From Ruminococcus sp. (GTDB lineage: Bacteria > Bacillota > Clostridia > Oscillospirales > Ruminococcaceae), in assembly GCA_021770655.1 (NCBI GenBank), contig JAETQO010000008.1:1-64000 (forward strand): a DNA stretch of 64,000 bases, read 5' to 3'. Each line of letters starts with the position of its first letter. Position 1 is the stretch's first letter. Of this stretch, positions 60,229 through 64,000 are shown one piece after another. Below the pieces are notes generated by a model, which was given only the letters and a program-made list of their open reading frames with translations, was not told where the DNA came from and made no database searches. The position numbers were made by a program, and so were the translations under genes.

Positions 60229-60519
60229 ATGGCAAAGATCAATGAGACATACGAGGCTATGGTAATTTTCAGCTCCAAGCTTGACGAGGAGGCTGTAAAT
60301 GCACTTACGGCTAAGTTCAACGACATGATTGAAGCGAACGCTTCCGATGTTACTCTTAGTAACTGGGGCAAGCGTAAGCTGGCTTACGCTATCAACTATG
60401 AAACAGAGGGTACTTATGTACTGTGGTCATTTACTTGTAAGCCTGATTTTCCGGCTGAGCTTGAGAGAGTTCTTAAGATCACAGACGGCGTTATCCGTTT
60501 CTTAGTAACAATCAAGTAA
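60229..60519 (+). CDS. rpsF: 30S ribosomal protein S6
   Basis: 96 residues from ATG 60229 (gaaggaggtg). YEAMVIFSSKLDEEAVNAL and NWGKRKLAYAINYETEGTYVLWSF are the S6 core; no polyglutamate tail. It binds 16S rRNA with S18. The upstream frame extension contains the promoter and is not coding. Confidence 0.97.
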   Translation: MAKINETYEAMVIFSSKLDEEAVNALTAKFNDMIEANASDVTLSNWGKRKLAYAINYETEGTYVLWSFTCKPDFPAELERVLKITDGVIRFLVTIK

Positions 60520-60541
60520 GCTGTGAGGAGAGGGGAAAGTT

Positions 60542-61087
60542 ATGCTTAACAGAGTTATATTGATGGGAAGGATCACTCAGGATCTTGATGTAAGGCAGAC
60601 TCCCAGCGGAGTCAGCGTTGTAACGTTTAACGTTGCTGTAGACAGAAGCTATCAGAAACAGGGCGAGGACAGACAGGCTGATTTTATAACCTGTGTGGCG
60701 TGGCGCCAGACGGCCGAATTTATCGGAAGATATTTCGGTAAGGGTCGTATGATCGCTATAGAAGGTCAGCTCAGAACCAGAACCTACGATGATAAAAACG
60801 GCACTAAACATTATGTAACAGAAGTTTATGTTGATAATGCTTCGTTTACCGGTGAGCCAAAACAGCAGGGAAGCGGAAATTATTCAAATAACTACTCTAA
60901 CGGCGGTTATCAGAATAACGGAGGCTATCAGCAGAATAACGGCTATCAGAACAGCGGATATTCTCAGGCGCCTGCAAGCAATTCCAATCAGAATAACTAT
61001 AATAACGCTCCGTCAAACGACGCATTGTCCATAGGCGACCTTGCAGACTTTGAAGAGGTGTTAAGCGATGACGGAGTACCGTTCTAA
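60542..61087 (+). CDS. ssb: Single-stranded DNA-binding protein
   Basis: 181 residues: OB-fold (about 1-108, with MLNRVILMGRITQDLDVRQTPSGV and GRMIAIEGQLRTRTYDD), a flexible Gly/Asn/Gln/Tyr-rich linker with repeated QNNGGYQ-type units, and the acidic protein-interaction tail DDGVPF. Sits between rpsF and rpsR in the standard order. Confidence 0.97.
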   Translation: MLNRVILMGRITQDLDVRQTPSGVSVVTFNVAVDRSYQKQGEDRQADFITCVAWRQTAEFIGRYFGKGRMIAIEGQLRTRTYDDKNGTKHYVTEVYVDNASFTGEPKQQGSGNYSNNYSNGGYQNNGGYQQNNGYQNSGYSQAPASNSNQNNYNNAPSNDALSIGDLADFEEVLSDDGVPF

Positions 61088-61135
61088 GCAAAAGAAGTGA
61101 ACTTAACTTATTTTCCGTAAGGAGGGAAATTTACC

Positions 61136-61381
61136 ATGGAGAAGGAAAGAAATACAAGCAGACCTGCAAAGAGAGGTCGTAAGAAGGTTTGTATGTTCTG
61201 TGCAGACAGAGCTGAAAAGATCGACTATAAAGATATCGCAAAGCTCAGAAAGTGCATGACTGAGAGAGCTAAGATTCTCCCTCGCCGTGTGACAGGAACC
61301 TGCGCTTATCATCAGAGAGAGCTCACGACAGCTATCAAGAGAGCTCGTCATGTAGCGCTTCTTCCGTATGTATCTGATTAA
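61136..61381 (+). CDS. rpsR: 30S ribosomal protein S18 (zinc-type)
   Basis: 81 residues. VCMFC (Cys19, Cys22) with two further Cys (KLRKC, TGTC) gives the C+ form of S18, which holds zinc. [31 protein letters not shown] is the S18 core. Third gene of the operon; start behind aaggagggaa. Confidence 0.97.
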   Translation: MEKERNTSRPAKRGRKKVCMFCADRAEKIDYKDIAKLRKCMTERAKILPRRVTGTCAYHQRELTTAIKRARHVALLPYVSD

Positions 61382-61398
61382 TAGCTGATTTCTATCGC

Positions 61399-61432
61399 AG
61401 GAGGTATCCTTATAGGGGATACCTCCTTTTTA
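61399..61432 (+). terminator. Terminator after rpsR
   Basis: Stem aggaggtatcc against ggatacctcct, then T-run. Confidence 0.92.
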
Positions 61433-61455
61433 CATTATTTATAATTTTCCGGGGG

Positions 61456-61484
61456 TTGCAATTGCAATCAAAATGTGTTATTAT
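61456..61484 (+). promoter_or_regulatory. Promoter of lon
   Basis: TTGCAA (61456-61461), 17-bp spacer, TATTAT (61479-61484). No CIRCE or CtsR heat-shock operator was seen nearby. Confidence 0.7.
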
Positions 61485-61569
61485 ATATAATACTGAATGA
61501 GCGATCCGTTTTGGAACGTGAAGATCAGACAGTCCGTTTAGTGTAAATCCGTAAGGAAATGGAGCGACT

Positions 61570-63981
61570 ATGAAAGATAAAATGAATATAAAAGAGAATA
61601 ATATAATTCCGTTCGTACCCACCAGAGATCTGGTTGTTTTTCCGGGTATGACCATGCATTTTGACGTGGGAAGACCAATGTCAATAAAGAGCATAAAGAA
61701 CGCTATGGAGGGAAACGGCTATGTTTTCCTTTGCGCACAGAAAGACTTTAATACCGAAAGACCTGAAAAAAGCGATTTGTTTAAAATCGGCACTATAGCT
61801 AAGGTAAGGCAGATTGTTAAAGCACCTAACGGGATCTACAGATGCCTTGTCGAGGGAGTTTATAAGGCAAGACTTGTTTCTTTTTATGAGCATAGTGACT
61901 GTTACGAAGCAGAGGTGAAAGGGCTGCCAACTTATTCCAAGGAGAAGCTTGACGAGAACGAACTTATCGCAGTTTTCAGAGAGGTTATGAATTCTTTTGA
62001 GGATTATGCGCAGGTGCTGCCTAAAATGCCGCAGGAGCTTTATGCTCAGATACTCGGCGCGAAAACTCCGGTCGAACTTTTTGAGGGTATCGCTTTTAAT
62101 ATTGCTATGCCCTTTGCCGACAGACAGGGACTTCTTGAAGCGCCGTCGGCAGGTGAAAAGCTTGTGCTCTTGCTTACTATTCTTACCAGAGAGACTGAGG
62201 TTCTTGACATTGAGCAGCAGATTCATCAGCAGGTGCATTCTCAGATCGAGGCGAGCCAGAGAGAATACTATATAAGAGAGCAGATAAAGGCTCTTCAGAA
62301 TGAGATCGGCGAGGGCGACGAGTTTTCAGAGGGCGGAGAGATACAAAGCTATACCGATAAGATCAATTCACTGGAATTGTCTGATGAGGTGAAGGAAAAA
62401 CTGCTGGGAGAGGTCAAAAGGCTTTCTAAAATGGGAACAGTTTCGCAGGAGGGCGTTGTGCTGAGAAATTATCTGGACACGGTGCTTGCTTTGCCTTGGA
62501 ATACATACACTAAGGACAGGACCGATATTAAAAAGGCTCAGCAGATACTTGACAAGGATCATTACGGTATGAAAAAGGTCAAGGAGAGAATTATCGAAAA
62601 CCTTGCGGTTAGGGCTTTGACTCCTGATATCAAGGGTCAAATACTTTGCCTTGTAGGTCCTCCGGGCGTTGGTAAAACTTCTGTTGCAAAGTCCGTTGCA
62701 AGAGCCCTCAACAGAAAATTTGTAAGGGTGTCTTTGGGCGGAGTAAAGGACGAAAGCGACATCAGAGGTCATAGAAAGACTTATGTCGGAGCGATGCCCG
62801 GCAGAATTATGAACGCTGTAAAGCTTGCAGGCAGTAAGAATCCTGTGCTTCTTCTTGATGAAATAGACAAGATGAGCAACGATTTCAGAGGCGATCCGTC
62901 ATCCGCTATGCTGGAGGTGCTTGATTCTGAGCAGAATAATGCTTTCAGGGATCATTATATCGAAGTGCCTTTTGACCTGAGCGACGTGCTGTTTATTACT
63001 ACTGCCAACACGCTTGATACAGTTCAGGCACCGCTTCTTGACCGTATGGAGGTCATTGAGCTGTCCAGTTATACCCGTGAGGAAAAGTTCAATATCGCCA
63101 AGGAGCATCTTGTGAAAAAGCAGATCGAGAAAAACGGTCTGAAAGCCTCTCAGATAAGAATATGCAATGACGCGCTTTATAAGCTTATCGACAGTTATAC
63201 CAGAGAAGCCGGTGTGCGAAATCTTGAAAGAAGCATAGGTTCGCTTTGTAGAAAGGCGGCAAGGGAGATAGTTGAGGACGATGTGAAGAAAGTAACTTTC
63301 AAGGCGGATAACATTGAAAAGTATCTTGGTCATGAAAGGTATCAGCCCGACCTTGTTTCCACCGAAAATTCGATCGGTTCTGTAAACGGACTTGCCTGGA
63401 CGTCTGTAGGCGGCGTTGTTATGCCGCTGGAGGTGCTTGTCCTTGACGGTAAGGGTAAGATCGAGCTTACCGGTTCGCTGGGCGATGTTATGAAAGAATC
63501 CGCTAAGATAGCAGTAAGCTATTGCAGGAGCGTTGCCGATAAATACGGAATTGAAAAAGACTTCTATGAGAAAAAGGATCTGCATATCCATGCTCCTGAG
63601 GGAGCTGTGCCAAAGGACGGTCCGTCCGCCGGTGTTACGATGATAACGGGAATTATTTCCGCTCTGGGAAATATAAAAGTCCGCTCAGACGTGGCTATGA
63701 CCGGTGAGATAACCCTCAGCGGAAAGGTATTGCCTATCGGTGGATTGAGAGAGAAGACAATGGCAGCTTATAAGGCGGGAGTCAAGACGGTAATTATTCC
63801 ATTCGGAAACAAGGGCGATCTTGACGAGGTTGACGACGCTGTAAAAATGGGTCTGGAGTTTGTCTTTGCAAAAACCATAAAAGACGTTCTGGATGTTGCG
63901 TTAGTGCAAAACGATAATGAAAGCGTGCCGCTGGAGCTTTTGAATGCCCAAAACGGCGGACGGAAGAAAATCACCGTTTAG
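61570..63981 (+). CDS. lon: ATP-dependent Lon protease
   Basis: 803 residues, LonA type. N-terminal LON substrate domain (about 10-210), coiled coil, AAA+ module with Walker A GPPGVGKT (363-370) and Walker B LLLDEIDKM, and the C-terminal serine protease with the catalytic Ser686 (PKDGPSAGV) and Lys729 (GGLREKTM). Degrades misfolded and regulatory proteins. Start ATG 61570 with a ggag site 5 bases away; an upstream promoter fits. Confidence 0.97.
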   Translation: MKDKMNIKENNIIPFVPTRDLVVFPGMTMHFDVGRPMSIKSIKNAMEGNGYVFLCAQKDFNTERPEKSDLFKIGTIAKVRQIVKAPNGIYRCLVEGVYKARLVSFYEHSDCYEAEVKGLPTYSKEKLDENELIAVFREVMNSFEDYAQVLPKMPQELYAQILGAKTPVELFEGIAFNIAMPFADRQGLLEAPSAGEKLVLLLTILTRETEVLDIEQQIHQQVHSQIEASQREYYIREQIKALQNEIGEGDEFSEGGEIQSYTDKINSLELSDEVKEKLLGEVKRLSKMGTVSQEGVVLRNYLDTVLALPWNTYTKDRTDIKKAQQILDKDHYGMKKVKERIIENLAVRALTPDIKGQILCLVGPPGVGKTSVAKSVARALNRKFVRVSLGGVKDESDIRGHRKTYVGAMPGRIMNAVKLAGSKNPVLLLDEIDKMSNDFRGDPSSAMLEVLDSEQNNAFRDHYIEVPFDLSDVLFITTANTLDTVQAPLLDRMEVIELSSYTREEKFNIAKEHLVKKQIEKNGLKASQIRICNDALYKLIDSYTREAGVRNLERSIGSLCRKAAREIVEDDVKKVTFKADNIEKYLGHERYQPDLVSTENSIGSVNGLAWTSVGGVVMPLEVLVLDGKGKIELTGSLGDVMKESAKIAVSYCRSVADKYGIEKDFYEKKDLHIHAPEGAVPKDGPSAGVTMITGIISALGNIKVRSDVAMTGEITLSGKVLPIGGLREKTMAAYKAGVKTVIIPFGNKGDLDEVDDAVKMGLEFVFAKTIKDVLDVALVQNDNESVPLELLNAQNGGRKKITV

Positions 63982-63993
63982 AAAGGATCTTTC

Positions 63994-64000
63994 ATGAACT
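63994..64000 (+). CDS. Start of a gene cut by the window edge, possibly engB/ysxC
   Basis: After lon, aaaggat (63984-63990) precedes ATG AAC at 63994 with only seven bases left. In many Firmicutes lon is followed by the ribosome-biogenesis GTPase gene engB, whose product often starts with Met-Asn; the identity is only a guess from that order. Confidence 0.35.

Noticed and set aside
61432-61569. Heat-shock operator (CIRCE or CtsR box) before lon
   Set aside because: Neither inverted TTAGCACTC nor the CtsR heptad repeat was seen.
1-64000. CRISPR array, prophage or rRNA/tRNA genes
   Set aside because: No regularly spaced repeats, phage structural genes, tRNA cloverleafs with CCA ends or rRNA stretches were found by reading.

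Overview
The window is a chromosomal stretch from a low-to-mid GC Gram-positive anaerobe of the class Clostridia, most likely Oscillospiraceae/Ruminococcus-like. This is inferred from a spoVB-mazG-hup-rqcP cluster, an IreB homologue, the archaeal-type aspartate-semialdehyde dehydrogenase, strong Shine-Dalgarno sites with some TTG/GTG starts, zinc-type S18, and T-box, lysine and tetrahydrofolate RNA switches. No prophage, CRISPR array, rRNA or tRNA gene was seen; most of the DNA is housekeeping.

Layout. 0-7.4 kb: a CapA-like lipoprotein, an rRNA m5U methyltransferase, and a MoxR/DUF58/transglutaminase operon. 7.4-10.65 kb (minus): the lysine-pathway operon asd-dapA-dapB behind a lysine riboswitch. 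10.7-15.7 kb: queA and tgt (queuosine tRNA modification) enclosing an acyltransferase, a PAS protein and a phosphoesterase; queA has a hairpin between its Shine-Dalgarno site and its start. 15.8-19 kb: a manganese-exporter gene whose 5' end is replaced by a small repeat element, a HAD phosphatase and an acyl-CoA synthetase. 19-24.2 kb: a Phe T-box followed by pheS, a membrane gene and pheT. 24.2-31 kb: ireB, a polysaccharide deacetylase, an acidic anchored protein, then rqcP, hup, mazG and spoVB on the minus strand. 31-38.4 kb: aminotransferase, FtsX-type permease, ychF, MATE exporter.

38.4-43.2 kb is the least ordinary part: a frameshifted SLOG-type gene facing an XRE regulator, rplM-rpsI, then an operon of an XRE regulator and two related four-helix membrane proteins behind a promoter carrying three evenly built AGTGA-N8-TCACT sites, and a full repeat element. 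43.2-48.8 kb: a divergent type IIA topoisomerase pair (ParE-like, ParC-like) with a membrane gene between them, ending at another full repeat element. 48.8-53.3 kb: a cardiolipin synthase, a zinc-ribbon membrane protein and a PASTA protein whose kinase domain has lost its catalytic residues. 53.4-64 kb: pfkA, a tetrahydrofolate riboswitch with folT, proC, a SpoIIM-like protein, a YesL-like protein, prfB, a RING/zinc-ribbon membrane protein, rpsF-ssb-rpsR, and lon.

The best candidates for something undescribed are (1) a 175-179 bp TTAA-flanked inverted-repeat element present in two full copies and one truncated copy, both full copies placed at gene stop codons; (2) the XRE plus paired membrane protein operon with its operator array; (3) the hairpin that appears to bring the queA Shine-Dalgarno site next to its start codon; and (4) the zinc-ribbon/pseudokinase/PASTA protein.
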